A stretch of DNA of 64,000 bases from Pseudomonadota bacterium (GCA_023388355.1 JAEWGI010000029.1:1-64000), one strand, 5' to 3'; counted from the stretch's first letter, positions 15,928 to 26,258 are shown. Notes: generated by a model not told the origin, from the letters alone. Made by a program: numbers and translations.

Positions 15928-18654
15928 ATGAGCACCTACCGACTCAAGTCGATCTTCGAGCCGGCCGGCGTGGCGGTGGTCGGCGGCAGCCCGCGCGCGC
16001 GCTCGGCCGGGCGCGCAGTGATGCGCAACCTGCGCGAGGGCGGCTACGCCGGGCGGATCGGCTGGGTCAGCCCGCGCCACCGCCGCATCGACGACGTCGC
16101 CACCGTGCCCAGCCTGCGTGCGCTGGGCTGGGTGCCGGACCTGGTCGTGATCACCGCGCCGGCACCGCTGGTGCCCGGGCTGGTGGCCGAAGCGGCGGAG
16201 CTTGGCGTCGGTGCCGGCCTGCTGCTCACCGCGCACCTCGGCCCCGGACGCGAAGACTTCCACGCCGCGATCCGCGCCGCCGCGCGCCCGCACGGCATGC
16301 GCATCCTCGGGCCGCACTGTCTCGGCATCCTGTCCGCGCACGCCGGGCTCAACGCCAGCATCGCCGCGCGCGCGCCGCAGCCGGGCGACCTGGCGCTGGT
16401 GTCCGAATCCAGCGCGATCGCCGCCGCGCTGGTGGAATGGGGCGTCTCGCGCTCGATCGGTTTTTCCAAGGTGGTCTCGCTGGGCGATGCGCTGGACGTC
16501 GATTTCGCCGACCTGCTCGACCACCTGGCCACCGACCGCCACACCCGCGCGATCCTGCTCTACGTCGAGCAGCTTGGCGATGCGCGCAAGTTCATGTCGG
16601 CCGCGCGCGCCGCCGCGCGGGCCAAGCCGGTGGTGCTGGTGCGGGCGGCGCGACCGCAGCCCCCGGCCAGCATCGCCGAGGTCGGGCTGCGCGCGCTGGC
16701 GCCGGCCGACGCCGTGCATGCGGCCGCATTCCGGCGCGCCGGCCTGCTCCAGGTCGAGGCGCTCGACGACCTGTTCGCCGCGGCCCAGACCCTGTCCACC
16801 CTGCGCACCTTCCCCGGTCGGCGGCTGGCGATCCTCGGCAACGGCGGCGGCGTCGGTCTGCTTGCCGCGCAGCAGCTGGCGCAGCTGGGCGGCACCCTGG
16901 CCACGCTGTCGCCCAGGACGGTGGAGGCGCTCGACACCCTGCTGCCCGGCGGCTGGTCGCACGACAACCCGGTCGACCTGGTGGTGGACGCCGACGGCGA
17001 ACGCTATGCCACAGCGATCGAGGCGCTGCTGGCCGACCCTGACAACGATGCACTGCTGGTGGTGAACGTTCCAACCGCGTTCTCGGCGCCGCTGGACGCC
17101 GCCCGGGCCCTGGCGGACGCGCTCGCGCGGCGCGGCAGGGCCGCCGCGCACAAACCGGTGTTCGCGGTCTGGCTGGCCGACGACGACCAGGCCCACGCCG
17201 TGCTGCACGCCGCCGGCGTGCCCGGCTACGCCACCGAAACCGAGGCGGTGCACGGCTTCATGCACCTGGTGCGCTACCGCGAGGCGCAGCAGGCGCTGAT
17301 GGAAACCCCGCCCAGCCTGCCGGAGGATTTCGCCGTCGATGCCGCCGGCGCGCGCGCGCTGGTGCAAGGGGCGCTGGCGCGCGGCGAGGTCCAGCTCGAC
17401 CCGCAGACAACCGCCCGCATCCTCGCCGCCTACGGCCTGGCCTACGAGGCGCCGCTGCACGCGGCCGACCCGGACGCCGCGGTCGCGGCCGCCGCGCCGC
17501 TGCTGGCGCAGGGACGCACGGTGGCGGTGAAGATCGACTCGCCCGACATTGCGCACAAGACCGTGGTCGACGGCGTGCGCCTGGACCGCGACAGCTCCCA
17601 GGCCGTGCGCGACGCCGCCACCGACGTGCTGCGGCTGGCGCGCGAACGCCGGCCCGATGCGGACATCCGCGGCGTGACCGTGCAGGCGATGGTCGACCGG
17701 CCGCATGCGCGCGAACTCATCGCCGCGATCGCCGACGACCCGGTGTTCGGCCCGGTGATCGTGTTCGGCCGCGGCGGCACCGCGGTACGCGTGGTCGATG
17801 ACCTGGCCCTGGCCCTGCCGCCGCTGGACCTGCGCCTGGCGCACGAACTGATCGGACGCACCCGCGTGGCGCGCCGGCTCAAGGCGCACCGCAACCAGGA
17901 CGCGGCCGACGAGCGCGCGATCGCGCTGGCCCTGGTGAAGCTGGCGCAGCTGGCTGCGGACGTACCCGGGATCCGGCAGATGAGCCTGAACCCGCTGCTG
18001 GCCGATGGCGACGGCGCGGTCGCGGTCGACGCGCGGATCTTGGTCGGCCCGGTCAAGGCCCTGCACCGGGGCCGCGGCCATCCACGCTTCGCGATCTTCC
18101 CCTATCCGAGCGAGCTCGAGCGCCGGATCACCCTGGCCGGCGGCGCGCCCGCGTTCGTGCGGCCGGTGCGGCCGGAGGACGAGGAGCTGTTCCGCGAGTT
18201 CTTCAGCCATGTCACCGACGAGGATCTGCGGCTGCGCTTCTTCCAGTCGGTGAAGCATTTCAGCCACGAGTTCATCGCCCGGCTCACCCAGATGGACTAC
18301 GCGCGCTCGATCGCGCTGCTGGCGCTGGACGCGGACGGGGCCATGCTCGGCGCGGTGCGGCTGCACGCCGACGCCAACTACGAGCGCGGCGAGTACGGGA
18401 TCCTGGTGCGCTCCGACCTGAAGGGCCAGGGCCTGGGCTGGCAGCTGATGAGGACCATGATCGAGGTCGCCGGCTGGATGGGGCTGCAGGAAGTCGAGGG
18501 CCAGGTGCTGCGCCAGAACCGCGGCATGCTGGCGATGTGCGAGCAGCTGGGCTTCACGATCTCGCCCGACCCGGACGAGCCGGGCCTGATGCTGGTGCGG
18601 CTGCCGGTGCCGGCCCCGGGCGCGGACCCGGGCCCCGACGCCCCGGCGGCCTGA
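15928..18654 (+). CDS. Pat/PatZ-type protein lysine acetyltransferase (acyl-CoA-synthetase-like domain plus GNAT)
   Basis: The start chosen is [20 protein letters not shown] at 15928, giving 908 residues; an upstream ATG at 15901 adds only nine residues. The order is a CoA-binding Rossmann domain (about 1-130), succinyl-CoA-synthetase-like domains ([36 protein letters not shown]), an ATP-grasp domain (about 480-700, with [14 protein letters not shown]), and a C-terminal GNAT domain (about 735-895, with [18 protein letters not shown] as the acetyl-CoA loop). In enterics PatZ/Pat acetylates acetyl-CoA synthetase and other enzymes and turns them off. The acs gene in this window keeps the target motif. 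No operon partner is seen. Confidence 0.9.
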   Translation: MSTYRLKSIFEPAGVAVVGGSPRARSAGRAVMRNLREGGYAGRIGWVSPRHRRIDDVATVPSLRALGWVPDLVVITAPAPLVPGLVAEAAELGVGAGLLLTAHLGPGREDFHAAIRAAARPHGMRILGPHCLGILSAHAGLNASIAARAPQPGDLALVSESSAIAAALVEWGVSRSIGFSKVVSLGDALDVDFADLLDHLATDRHTRAILLYVEQLGDARKFMSAARAAARAKPVVLVRAARPQPPASIAEVGLRALAPADAVHAAAFRRAGLLQVEALDDLFAAAQTLSTLRTFPGRRLAILGNGGGVGLLAAQQLAQLGGTLATLSPRTVEALDTLLPGGWSHDNPVDLVVDADGERYATAIEALLADPDNDALLVVNVPTAFSAPLDAARALADALARRGRAAAHKPVFAVWLADDDQAHAVLHAAGVPGYATETEAVHGFMHLVRYREAQQALMETPPSLPEDFAVDAAGARALVQGALARGEVQLDPQTTARILAAYGLAYEAPLHAADPDAAVAAAAPLLAQGRTVAVKIDSPDIAHKTVVDGVRLDRDSSQAVRDAATDVLRLARERRPDADIRGVTVQAMVDRPHARELIAAIADDPVFGPVIVFGRGGTAVRVVDDLALALPPLDLRLAHELIGRTRVARRLKAHRNQDAADERAIALALVKLAQLAADVPGIRQMSLNPLLADGDGAVAVDARILVGPVKALHRGRGHPRFAIFPYPSELERRITLAGGAPAFVRPVRPEDEELFREFFSHVTDEDLRLRFFQSVKHFSHEFIARLTQMDYARSIALLALDADGAMLGAVRLHADANYERGEYGILVRSDLKGQGLGWQLMRTMIEVAGWMGLQEVEGQVLRQNRGMLAMCEQLGFTISPDPDEPGLMLVRLPVPAPGADPGPDAPAA

Positions 18655-18678
18655 GTCGTCCGGCCGCCTCGCTGCGAC

Positions 18679-18707
18679 TTGTCCACAGGCGCGGCCACAG
18701 GCATAAT
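18679..18707 (+). promoter_or_regulatory. Sigma-70-type promoter of rpmB-rpmG
   Basis: TTGTCC (18679-18684) and CATAAT (18702-18707) are separated by exactly 17 nt, the optimal spacing, about 190 bp upstream of rpmB. This is the clearest housekeeping promoter match in the window. The long leader between promoter and gene could carry regulation, but I recognise no fold in it. Confidence 0.7.
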
Positions 18708-18893
18708 GCCCGGCTCGCTGTGCCCGCACCCTCGTGTGCCTGGGCTCCGGAGCGGCCGGGAACGCGATCCCGCCGCCCCCATGCAGCGCCCCTGACCCGC
18801 TTTGCGTGGCAGGCGCCGGCCGAAGGGCCAGCGTCCGCCGGGGCCGCCGCCTCCCTGGCCAAGGGGGGCACCATGACACTTTCGAGGTGTGCA

Positions 18894-19130
18894 ATGTCCA
18901 GAGTCTGCCAGGTCACCGGCAAGCGTACGACGACCGGCAACAACGTGTCGCACGCGATGAACAAAACCCGCCGCCGCTTCATGCCCAACCTGCACGAGCG
19001 CCGGTTCTGGGTCGCCAGCGAGAACCGCTGGGTGAAGCTGCGCGTTTCCGCGGCTGCCTTGCGCACCATCGACAAGAACGGCATCGACGCCGTCCTCGCC
19101 GACCTGCGCAAGCGCGGCGAGAAGGTCTGA
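18894..19130 (+). CDS. rpmB: 50S ribosomal protein L28
   Basis: A 78-residue protein, [20 protein letters not shown], with the full L28 pattern: [18 protein letters not shown] and the C-terminal [19 protein letters not shown]. It is a late-assembly component of the large subunit. The start at 18894 is fixed by the conserved N-terminus; longer in-frame starts would add unrelated sequence. It is followed after 13 bp by rpmG, the usual order in gammaproteobacteria, and both are read from the promoter at 18679. Confidence 0.97.
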   Translation: MSRVCQVTGKRTTTGNNVSHAMNKTRRRFMPNLHERRFWVASENRWVKLRVSAAALRTIDKNGIDAVLADLRKRGEKV

Positions 19131-19143
19131 GGAGTAGAACGTC

Positions 19144-19308
19144 ATGGCATCCAAGCGCGACAAGATCCGTCTGATTTCGTCGGCCAACACCGGCCACTTC
19201 TACACCACGGACAAGAACAAGAAGAACACCCCGGGCAAGATGGAGATCAAGAAGTACGATCCCGTCGTCCGGAAGCACGTGGTTTACAAGGAAGGCAAGA
19301 TCAAGTGA
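19144..19308 (+). CDS. rpmG: 50S ribosomal protein L33
   Basis: A 54-residue protein starting [19 protein letters not shown] and ending [10 protein letters not shown]. The sequence is the cysteine-free form of L33: the zinc-binding CxxC pairs found in some bacteria are absent, as is usual for proteobacterial housekeeping L33. GAGGAG lies 7-12 nt upstream of the ATG. It follows rpmB by 13 bp and is followed by an intrinsic terminator at 19373, closing a two-gene operon. Confidence 0.97.
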   Translation: MASKRDKIRLISSANTGHFYTTDKNKKNTPGKMEIKKYDPVVRKHVVYKEGKIK

Positions 19309-19372
19309 CCGACGGCCCACGCGCGCAGCGCGTGGCTGCCGGAAGTCACCCCCGCGAACGCGGGGGGCCAGG

Positions 19373-19397
19373 GAAAGCCCGCCGCAAGGCGGGTTTT
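19373..19397 (+). terminator. Intrinsic terminator of the rpmB-rpmG operon
   Basis: AGCCCGCC and GGCGGG pair around a GCAA tetraloop and are followed by TTTTCT. It lies about 65 bp after the rpmG stop. The preceding A-run makes it a reasonable terminator on both strands. Confidence 0.88.
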
Positions 19398-19483
19398 CTG
19401 CTTCCGGGGGCATGACTGGCGCGTTCTGAGGGCATCACTGGCGCGGCTGCCCGACTGTCGTCGCTCCGCCCGCCCCCACCCGG

Positions 19484-19507
19484 CCCTCCCCCGCGAGCGG
19501 GGGAGGG
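19484..19507. repeat. Palindromic C/G repeat (CCCTCCCCC...GGGGGAGGG)
   Basis: Nine-base arms around GCGAGC form a perfect hairpin just upstream of the hybrid kinase gene. It is one copy of a family also found at 38197, 38288, 43679, 44040 and 46040. Confidence 0.65.
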
Positions 19508-19567
19508 AGCAATGCCCGCCCCGGCCCGCGCTACACTCCCCGGGCGCATCAATCGGGGGAGGGTTGG

Positions 19568-22500
19568 ATGCTGCCAGGATGGGTCCTGCTGCTCGTGTCG
19601 GCCGGCTACGCCGCGCTGCTGTTCGCGGTGGCGTGGATCGGTGACCGCTATCCGCTGTATCCGCAGCGGCCATGGCTGCGGCCGCTGGTCTACAGCCTGG
19701 CGCTGGCGGTCTACTGCTCGTCGTGGACCTTCTACGGGGCGGTCGGCACCGCCGTGCGCTCGGGCATCGGCTACGTGCCGATCTACCTCGGCCCGATCCT
19801 GCTGCTGCTGTTCGGCTGGCGCATCCTCGAGCGCATGGCGCGGGTGGCGCAGGACCAGAACACGGTCTCGATCGCCGACTTCATCGCCTCGCGCTACGGC
19901 CGGTCGCAGCCGCTGGCCGCGCTGGTGGCCACGATCGCCCTGATCGCGGCGGTGCCGTACCTGGCGCTGCAGTACAAGGCGGTGGCGATCAGCCTGGGGG
20001 TGCTGGGCGGGCAGAATCCGGCCGGGCCGGCGCTGGGCGATCCGGCACTGTACGTGGCCGCCCTGATGGCGCTGTTCTCGATCCTGTTCGGCACCCGCCA
20101 GGTCGATGCCACCGAACACCGCCCGGGCATGATGCTCGCGGTCGCGCTCGAATCGCTGGTAAAGCTGGTGGCGCTGGTTGCGGTGGGGCTGTTCGCCAGC
20201 AGCTGGCTCGGCGCACGCGACCTGGACTACGCCGCCGCCACCCGCGCGCTGGTCGACGTGGCGCCGCCAGTGGGCTTCGTCGCCCAGTGCCTGCTCGCGT
20301 TCGCGGCGATCTTCTGCCTGCCGCGCCAGTTCCACGTCGCCATCGTCGAATGCGGCAACGTCGCCGACATCCGCCGCGCGCGCTGGATGTTCAGCGCCTA
20401 CCTGGTGGTCATCACCCTGATGGTGGTACCGATCGCAAGCGCCGGCATGGTGCTGTTCGGCACCGACGGACAGGTGGCGCCCGACAGCTTCGTGCTCGCG
20501 CTGCCGCTGGCCGAGCAGCGCGACACCCTGGCCCTGCTGGCATACGTGGGCGGCTTCTCGGCCGCCACCGGCATGGTGATCGTGGCCAGCGTGGCGCTGG
20601 CGACGATGGTCAGCAACGACCTGGTGATGCCGCTGCTTCTGCGCCGCGGCTGGGCCGAGCGCCACGGCGGCGACGTGGCCGCGACGGTGCTGTGGGTCCG
20701 CCGCATCGCCATCGTCTGCATCGCCGGCATGGCCTGGGGCTACTACCGCGCCAGCGGCAGCGACGCCTCGCTGGCCTCGTTCGGGCTGATGTCCTTCGCC
20801 GCGGTGGCGCAGTTCGCGCCGGCGCTGATCGGCGGACTGTACTGGCACGGCGCCAGCCGGCGCGGCGCCGAGGTCGGGCTGGCGCTCGGCTTCGCGGTGT
20901 GGCTGTACACGTTGCTGCTGCCCACGCTCACCGACGCGGGCTGGTTCGATCCGGCCTGGGTGCGCGACGGCCCGTTCGGAATCCACTGGCTGCGCCCGCG
21001 CCAGCTGTTCGGGCTGGGCGGCTGGGATCCGCTGACCCACGGCACGTTCTGGTCGCTGCTGGCCAACATCGGCGCGCTGCTGCTGGTCTCCGCACGCTGG
21101 CGCCCGAGCCTGGACGAGCGCCTGCGCGCCGCGCCCTTCCTCGACCCCTATGCCGCGCGCGCGGCGCTGGCAGCCGGCGAGTGGAAGGGCAACGTCGCCA
21201 TCGGCGACCTGCTGGTGCTGGCCAGCCGCATCGTCGGCGAGCGCACCGCGCATCGCGCGTTCAGGCAGCGCGCGCGCGAGCTGGACCAGGAGCTGCAGCC
21301 GCAGGCGCACGCCGACCGCAACTGGGTGCAGTTCACCGAACGCCTGCTGGCAGCGGCCGTCGGCGCGGCCTCGGCGCGGCTGGTGGTCACCAGCCTGCTC
21401 AAGGGTTCGGGCATGGAGGTGGGCGAGGTGGTGGCGGTGCTCGACGAGGCTGGCCAGGAGCTGCGCTTCAACCGCGAGATCCTGTCCAACACCCTGGAGA
21501 ACATCGACCAGGGCGTGAGCGTGGTCGACAGCGACATGTGCCTGGTCGCCTGGAACCGCCGCTACCAGCAGCTCTTCGACTACCCCGACGGCATGCTCTA
21601 CATCGGCCGCCCGGTCGCCGACCTGATCCGCTACAACGCCCAGCGCGGTGAACTCGGCCCGCTTGGCCCGGAGCAGATCGAGGAGGAAGTGGGCAAGCGC
21701 ATCGAATACATGCGCGCCGGCTCGCCGCACGTGAGCGAGCGCGTGCGCGCCAGCGGCCAGGTGCTGGAACTGCGCGGCCAGCCGCTGCCGGGCGGCGGCT
21801 ACGCCACCAGCTACAGCGACGTCACCGACCACAAGCGGGTCGAGCGCGAGCTGCGCGAGATCAACGAATACCTGGAGCAGCGCGTGACCGAACGCACGCG
21901 CGAGGCGGAGATCGCGCAGGAGTCGCGCTCGCGCTTCCTCACCGCGGTCAGCCACGACGTGCTGCAGCCGCTCAACGCCGCCCGCCTGTTCACCTCGGCC
22001 CTGCGCGAGAGCACCCAGCCGCAGGAGCAGGCGCACCTGGCCGAACGCGTTGACACCGCGCTGCGGGCGGCCGAGGAGCTGCTCGACGGCCTGCTCGACG
22101 TGTCACGCCTGGATGCCGGCAAGCTCAAGCCGGAGATTTCCGACTTCGACGCCGGCGCGCTGCTGCGCGAACTGGCCGCCCAATACGCACCGATGGCCGC
22201 CGCACGCAGCATCAGCATGCGCGTGCACGCGCCGGTACTGCCGGTCCGCAGCGACCGCCGCCTGCTGCGCCGGGTGCTGCAGAACTTCATCGCCAACGCC
22301 CTGCGCTACACCCCGCGCGGACGGGTGGTGCTGGCGGTGCGCCCGCGTGGCGACCAGGTCGCGCTGCAGGTCTGGGATTCGGGGCCCGGCATTCCCGAGC
22401 ACCACATGCGCCAGATCTACGACGAGTTCCATCGCTACGAGCAGCCGTTCGACTGGGACGGGCGCGGCCTGGGCCTGGGCCTGTCGATCTGCCAGCGCAT

Positions 22501-23017
22501 CTCGCGCCTGCTCGGGCACGCGCTGGACGCGCGCTCGGTGGTCGGGCGCGGCAGCATGTTCTCGCTCGTGGTGCCGCGCGGGGCGACGCTGCCCGCGCAG
22601 GTCGGCAGCGCGCCGCCCCTGGACATCGACCAGAACCTGCACGGGCTGACGGTGATGTGCGTCGACAACGACCGCGACATCCTCGCCGGCATGGAGGCGT
22701 TGCTCTCGCGCTGGCAGGTGGCCACCGTACTGGCCACCACCGTCGACGAGGCGCTGGAAAAGGTCGCGCAGGTGCCGGACTTGCTGCTGGTGGACTACCA
22801 CCTGCACGACCGGCTGGACGGCCTGGACACGCTGGACGCCCTGCGCACGGCGGCCGGACGGCCGATCCCCGGCGCGCTGCTCACCGCCGACGGCAGCGAT
22901 GCGCTCAAGCAGGCCGCCCGGACGCGCGGCTACCGGGTCCTGACCAAGCCGGTGAAACCGGCATCGTTGCGCGCGTTCCTGAGTGCGCACCGGCGGCGGA
23001 CCGAAGCCAACGCCTGA
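19568..23017 (+). CDS. crbS: CrbS-like hybrid sensor kinase with N-terminal sodium/solute-symporter module
   Basis: A 1149-residue protein. Residues of about 1-520 are a solute:sodium symporter-like membrane domain with about 13 helices (SIADFIASRYGRSQ, then LALQYKAVAISLGVL). A helical linker of the STAC kind follows, then a PAS domain (about 645-760, NIDQGVSVVDSDMCLVAWNR) and the kinase core with H796 in FLTAVSHDVLQPLNAARLF. ATPase boxes are NFIANALRYTP, DSGPGIP and GRGLGLGLSI. A receiver domain ends the protein, with phospho-acceptor D1076 (LLVDYHL). CrbS-type kinases (MxtR in Pseudomonas) signal through the LuxR regulator CrbR/ErdR to turn on acs. Both partner genes lie within 9 kb. GGGGGAGGG sits just before the start. 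Confidence 0.88.
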   Translation: MLPGWVLLLVSAGYAALLFAVAWIGDRYPLYPQRPWLRPLVYSLALAVYCSSWTFYGAVGTAVRSGIGYVPIYLGPILLLLFGWRILERMARVAQDQNTVSIADFIASRYGRSQPLAALVATIALIAAVPYLALQYKAVAISLGVLGGQNPAGPALGDPALYVAALMALFSILFGTRQVDATEHRPGMMLAVALESLVKLVALVAVGLFASSWLGARDLDYAAATRALVDVAPPVGFVAQCLLAFAAIFCLPRQFHVAIVECGNVADIRRARWMFSAYLVVITLMVVPIASAGMVLFGTDGQVAPDSFVLALPLAEQRDTLALLAYVGGFSAATGMVIVASVALATMVSNDLVMPLLLRRGWAERHGGDVAATVLWVRRIAIVCIAGMAWGYYRASGSDASLASFGLMSFAAVAQFAPALIGGLYWHGASRRGAEVGLALGFAVWLYTLLLPTLTDAGWFDPAWVRDGPFGIHWLRPRQLFGLGGWDPLTHGTFWSLLANIGALLLVSARWRPSLDERLRAAPFLDPYAARAALAAGEWKGNVAIGDLLVLASRIVGERTAHRAFRQRARELDQELQPQAHADRNWVQFTERLLAAAVGAASARLVVTSLLKGSGMEVGEVVAVLDEAGQELRFNREILSNTLENIDQGVSVVDSDMCLVAWNRRYQQLFDYPDGMLYIGRPVADLIRYNAQRGELGPLGPEQIEEEVGKRIEYMRAGSPHVSERVRASGQVLELRGQPLPGGGYATSYSDVTDHKRVERELREINEYLEQRVTERTREAEIAQESRSRFLTAVSHDVLQPLNAARLFTSALRESTQPQEQAHLAERVDTALRAAEELLDGLLDVSRLDAGKLKPEISDFDAGALLRELAAQYAPMAAARSISMRVHAPVLPVRSDRRLLRRVLQNFIANALRYTPRGRVVLAVRPRGDQVALQVWDSGPGIPEHHMRQIYDEFHRYEQPFDWDGRGLGLGLSICQRISRLLGHALDARSVVGRGSMFSLVVPRGATLPAQVGSAPPLDIDQNLHGLTVMCVDNDRDILAGMEALLSRWQVATVLATTVDEALEKVAQVPDLLLVDYHLHDRLDGLDTLDALRTAAGRPIPGALLTADGSDALKQAARTRGYRVLTKPVKPASLRAFLSAHRRRTEANA

Positions 23018-23151
23018 TCCGCGGCGCACGCCGCAGGCGCAGAGACGGCGCGGCAGCGCATCGGCCTGCCACCCGGCGGCGGACACGCGGGCGTCATCGC
23101 GTGGACATTTGCGCGACCTGGCGTGGAGGCTCCCCCGCCCTGGAGTCCCCG

Positions 23152-24831
23152 ATGCGCCCGCTGCCCTCCCTGTTGTGCACCGCCGTCGCAGCCGTGCTGT
23201 TCTCGCTGCCGGCCACCGCCGACCAGACGCCTCCCGCATGCGGCGGCGCCAAGGCCACGGCCGGTGCCGGCGAGACGCCACGGCGCTGGTACGAGCAAGG
23301 CGCGCGGGCCGCGCGCGAAGGCGCCGCGCAGGCGCCCAGGCCGAACAAGGCGAAGAACGTCATCCTGTTCGTTGGCGACGGCATGGGCCTGTCGACCGTC
23401 GCCGCGGCGCGCATCCTGGAGGGACAACTCGAGGGCGCGACCGGCGAGGAGAACCGGCTCAGCTTCGAGCGGATGCCCTACAACGTCGCCCTGTCCAAGA
23501 CCTATTCGGTGGACGGCCAGACTCCCGACTCCGCGCCGACCATGACCGCGATGGTCGCTGGCATCAAGAGCAACCAGGGCGTGATTGGCGTGACCCAGTA
23601 CGCGCGCTACGACGACTGCGCCTCGGCGAGCGGGCAGGCGGTGGCGAGCATCGCCGGGATCGCCGAGGCGCTGGGGCTGGCCACCGGCGTGGTCAGCACG
23701 GCACGCATCACCCATGCCACGCCGGCGGCGGTGTACGCGCATACCCCCAACCGGAACTGGGAAAGCGACGCCGAACTCAGTGCCGAGGCCAGGACCAACG
23801 GCTGCAGGGACATTGCCCGCCAGCTGATCGAGTTCCCCTACGGGGACGGTCTCGACGTGGTGCTCGGCGGCGGCCGCAGCTACTTCCTGCCCAACACGGT
23901 GCCCGATCCGGAAGACGCCGGCAGCTTCGGCCGCCGTCGCGACGGCCGCGACCTCACCCGGGAATGGAGCAGCCGACCGGGCTCGTCCTACGTCTGGAAC
24001 CGCGCGCAGTTCGACGCGATCAACCCGCGCAGTACCCGCCGCCTGCTCGGACTGTTCGAGCGCTCGCACATGGAGTACGAGCACGACCGCGCCACTGACG
24101 CGGGCAAGGAGCCGAGCCTGGTCGACATGACCCGCAAGGCGGTGGAAATCCTGCAGGCCAGGGGCGGCGGGAAGGGCTACTTCCTGATGGTCGAGGCCGG
24201 CCGCATCGACCACGCCCACCATGCCGGCAACGCCAGCCGCGCGCTGTCGGACACGGTCGCCCTGTCCGACGCGGTGCGCGCCGCGCGCGAGCTGACCTCC
24301 GCGAACGACACCCTGATCGTGGTCACGGCCGACCACAGCCATGTGTTCACCATCGCCGGCTATCCCGACCGCGGCAACGACATCCTCGGCAAGGTCGTGA
24401 CCGACGGACGGCCCGCGCTGGCCGATGACGGCAAGCCCTACACCACCCTGGGCTACTCGAACGGGCCGGGCTACCGCGGCGGCAACGGGCGACCCGACCT
24501 GACCCTGGTCGACACCGGCCATCCCGACTTCCTGCAGGAAGCCACGCTGCCGCTTGGCAGCGAGACGCACGCCGCCGAGGACGTCGGCATCTACGCCAGC
24601 GGACCCGGCGCGCACGCCTTCCAGGGCGTGGTCGAGCAGAACGTCATCTTCCACGTGATGTCGCAGTCGCAGAAGGACATCAACGCCTTCCTGTGCCTGC
24701 TGTTCGGCGGCTGCGGCACGTCGGGCGGCAACAGGCCCGGCAAGCCGGTCCAGCCGCGGCTGGCGCCGCCGTTGATGGAGGCGGACCTGCGTGCCGGACT
24801 TGGCGGCCGCAAGCCGCCGGGCAGGAAGTGA
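23152..24831 (+). CDS. Secreted alkaline phosphatase (PhoA superfamily)
   Basis: Translation from the ATG at 23152 gives 559 residues with a Sec signal peptide (MRPLPSLLCTAVAAVLFSLP, cleavage near ATADQ). Active-site elements are D76 in LFVGDGMGLS (metal), the nucleophile S127 in TPDSAPTMTAM, EAGRIDHAHHAG (metal and general-acid region), and TADHSHVF. The sequence falls in the PhoA/alkaline-phosphatase family with the C-terminal HAAEDVGIYASGPGAH. It would release phosphate from organic phosphomonoesters in the periplasm or medium. The C-terminal tail is proline and glycine-rich. Its stop shares GTGA with a downstream gene. It lies between crbS and crbR but has no obvious link to acetate; no Pho box is recognised upstream. 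Confidence 0.9.
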   Translation: MRPLPSLLCTAVAAVLFSLPATADQTPPACGGAKATAGAGETPRRWYEQGARAAREGAAQAPRPNKAKNVILFVGDGMGLSTVAAARILEGQLEGATGEENRLSFERMPYNVALSKTYSVDGQTPDSAPTMTAMVAGIKSNQGVIGVTQYARYDDCASASGQAVASIAGIAEALGLATGVVSTARITHATPAAVYAHTPNRNWESDAELSAEARTNGCRDIARQLIEFPYGDGLDVVLGGGRSYFLPNTVPDPEDAGSFGRRRDGRDLTREWSSRPGSSYVWNRAQFDAINPRSTRRLLGLFERSHMEYEHDRATDAGKEPSLVDMTRKAVEILQARGGGKGYFLMVEAGRIDHAHHAGNASRALSDTVALSDAVRAARELTSANDTLIVVTADHSHVFTIAGYPDRGNDILGKVVTDGRPALADDGKPYTTLGYSNGPGYRGGNGRPDLTLVDTGHPDFLQEATLPLGSETHAAEDVGIYASGPGAHAFQGVVEQNVIFHVMSQSQKDINAFLCLLFGGCGTSGGNRPGKPVQPRLAPPLMEADLRAGLGGRKPPGRK

Positions 24832-25431
24832 GGGCGCGCACCGCCCTGCTCGCGCTCCTGTGCATGGTCGCCGGCCAGGGATGGGCCGGCGACGCCTGGC
24901 GGGCCGAGTACGAGGTGCGCGACCGCGACGGCCTGCACACCCTGGTCGTGGTCCGCAGCGAGGCACAGGTCGAGTACCGCGATCGCGAGCCGGCGGTGGT
25001 CCGCAGATGGACGCGGCTGGCGGATGGCATCGAGCGCGCCGAGGTGCTCGCCGGGCGACCTACGCACGCACGACGAGCTCCCGGACTGGGACACCCTGGC
25101 CGGCATCCTGCCGCCGTCCAGGCGCGCGGGCCTGGATCGCGTTGGCGTGGTGCGCCGCTTCGGCATCGAGGCCTCGCGCCACGAGGGCCGCGATGCGGAC
25201 GGCAGCCGTGTGACGCTGGAGTGGCTGGATGCGGCGGGGCTTCCAGCCAGCTATCGCGCGGGACCCTATCGCCTGCGCCTGCGTACGCTTGCGCGGGTGG
25301 CGGAGGCGGACGCGTTCACCCCGATCGCCGGACTGCGTGCGTACGACCGCGCCGATCTGGGCGACATGCCGCTGGACGCGTTCGCGCGCGACTATCTCGA
25401 CCGTTTCGGCAAGCACCGGCACGCACACTGA
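24828..25431 (+). pseudogene. Frameshifted gene of unknown function, coupled to the alkaline phosphatase gene
   Basis: A GTG at 24828 overlaps the phosphatase stop (GTGA), has AGGAA just upstream, and begins a signal peptide (VRARTALLALLCMVAGQGWAG). The frame continues as YEVRDRDGLHTLVVVRSEA up to LADGIERAEVLAG near 25052. From about 25055 the coherent protein is in the next frame: DLRTHDELPDWDTLAGIL and so on, to the stop at 25431 (DRFGKHRHAH). A +1 shift, that is one extra base or two missing, therefore breaks a secreted protein of about 200 residues. It may be a real recent mutation or a sequencing error. I do not recognise the family; the context suggests a partner of the phosphatase. Confidence 0.65.
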
Positions 25432-25486
25432 AGCCGCGGCGCGTGCGGACGGGTTTCACGCGGGCGCACTGCCGCGCCTGGCGCGG

Positions 25487-26155
25487 CTATTCGCCCTCGT
25501 GCCCCAACGGCACCACCGCCTCGGGATCGACCGAAAGCCGTCCCGCCATCAGCACCGCCTGGGTCCGGTTGGACGCCCCCAGCTTGCGCAGGATCGCGCT
25601 CATGTGCGCCTTGATCGTGGCTTCCGACACGCCCAGCTCGTAGCCGATCTGCTTGTTGAGCTTGCCCGAGCCGAGCATCTGCAGCACGCGGAACTGCTGC
25701 GGCGTGAGATCGCGGATGCGGGCGGCGACATCGCGTTCGTCCGGCGGCGTTTCAGGCGCGGAGCCGGCGATCCCCGGGACCCAGCGATCGCCTTCCAGCA
25801 CCTGGCGCAACGCCGCGCCCAGCGCCTCGGCGTTGGAGGATTTGGGGATGAAGCCCATCGCGCCGTGGTCAAGCGCACGACGGATCACCGCGGGCTCCTC
25901 GCGCGCCGACACCATCACCACCGGCAGCTGTGGATGCAGGCCGCGCAGGTGCACCAGCGCGCTGAACCCCTGGGTGCCGGGCATGTTGAGGTCGAGCAAC
26001 AGCAGGTCGGCGTCCGGATGGGCGTCGGCCATGGCGTACAGCTCCTCGGCATTCTCGGCCTCATGCAGGTCGGCGTCGGGAATGCTGCGGCCTACCACGC
26101 CACGCAGCGCTTCGCGGAACAGCGGATGGTCGTCGGCGACGAGAATGGTGGGCAT
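25487..26155 (-). CDS. crbR: LuxR-type response regulator, CrbR/ErdR-like
   Basis: A 222-residue two-domain regulator. The receiver domain (1-120) has the acidic pair ADDHPLFREAL, phospho-acceptor D55 in LLLLDLNMPG, and the Lys of GFIPKSS. The LuxR helix-turn-helix is at about 150-210: LTPQQFRVLQMLGSGKLNKQIGYELGVSEATIKAHMSAIL, given here in part. In Vibrio and Pseudomonas, CrbR/ErdR activates acs and acetate growth in response to CrbS/MxtR. Here it is encoded 175 bp downstream of acs on the same strand, with crbS on the opposite strand beyond the phosphatase. The assignment rests on that context as much as on sequence. Confidence 0.85.
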   Translation of the reverse strand: MPTILVADDHPLFREALRGVVGRSIPDADLHEAENAEELYAMADAHPDADLLLLDLNMPGTQGFSALVHLRGLHPQLPVVMVSAREEPAVIRRALDHGAMGFIPKSSNAEALGAALRQVLEGDRWVPGIAGSAPETPPDERDVAARIRDLTPQQFRVLQMLGSGKLNKQIGYELGVSEATIKAHMSAILRKLGASNRTQAVLMAGRLSVDPEAVVPLGHEGE

Positions 26156-26258
26156 GGGGGGTGCCGCGAGGAGTTGTTGGTTGGTGGTTGGTGGATCGTG
26201 AACGCGGGAGGGATCGTGACTGGCGAGGAATTGCAGGCAGGGTCGCGGTGATGGAGGG

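Noticed and set aside
18708..18893. Riboswitch or leader regulator before rpmB
   Set aside because: I find no convincing fold or L28-site-like structure in the leader.
14764..18894. Minus-strand open frame of about 1376 codons
   Set aside because: Antisense to parB and the acetyltransferase gene, with no domain motifs; a product of high GC.
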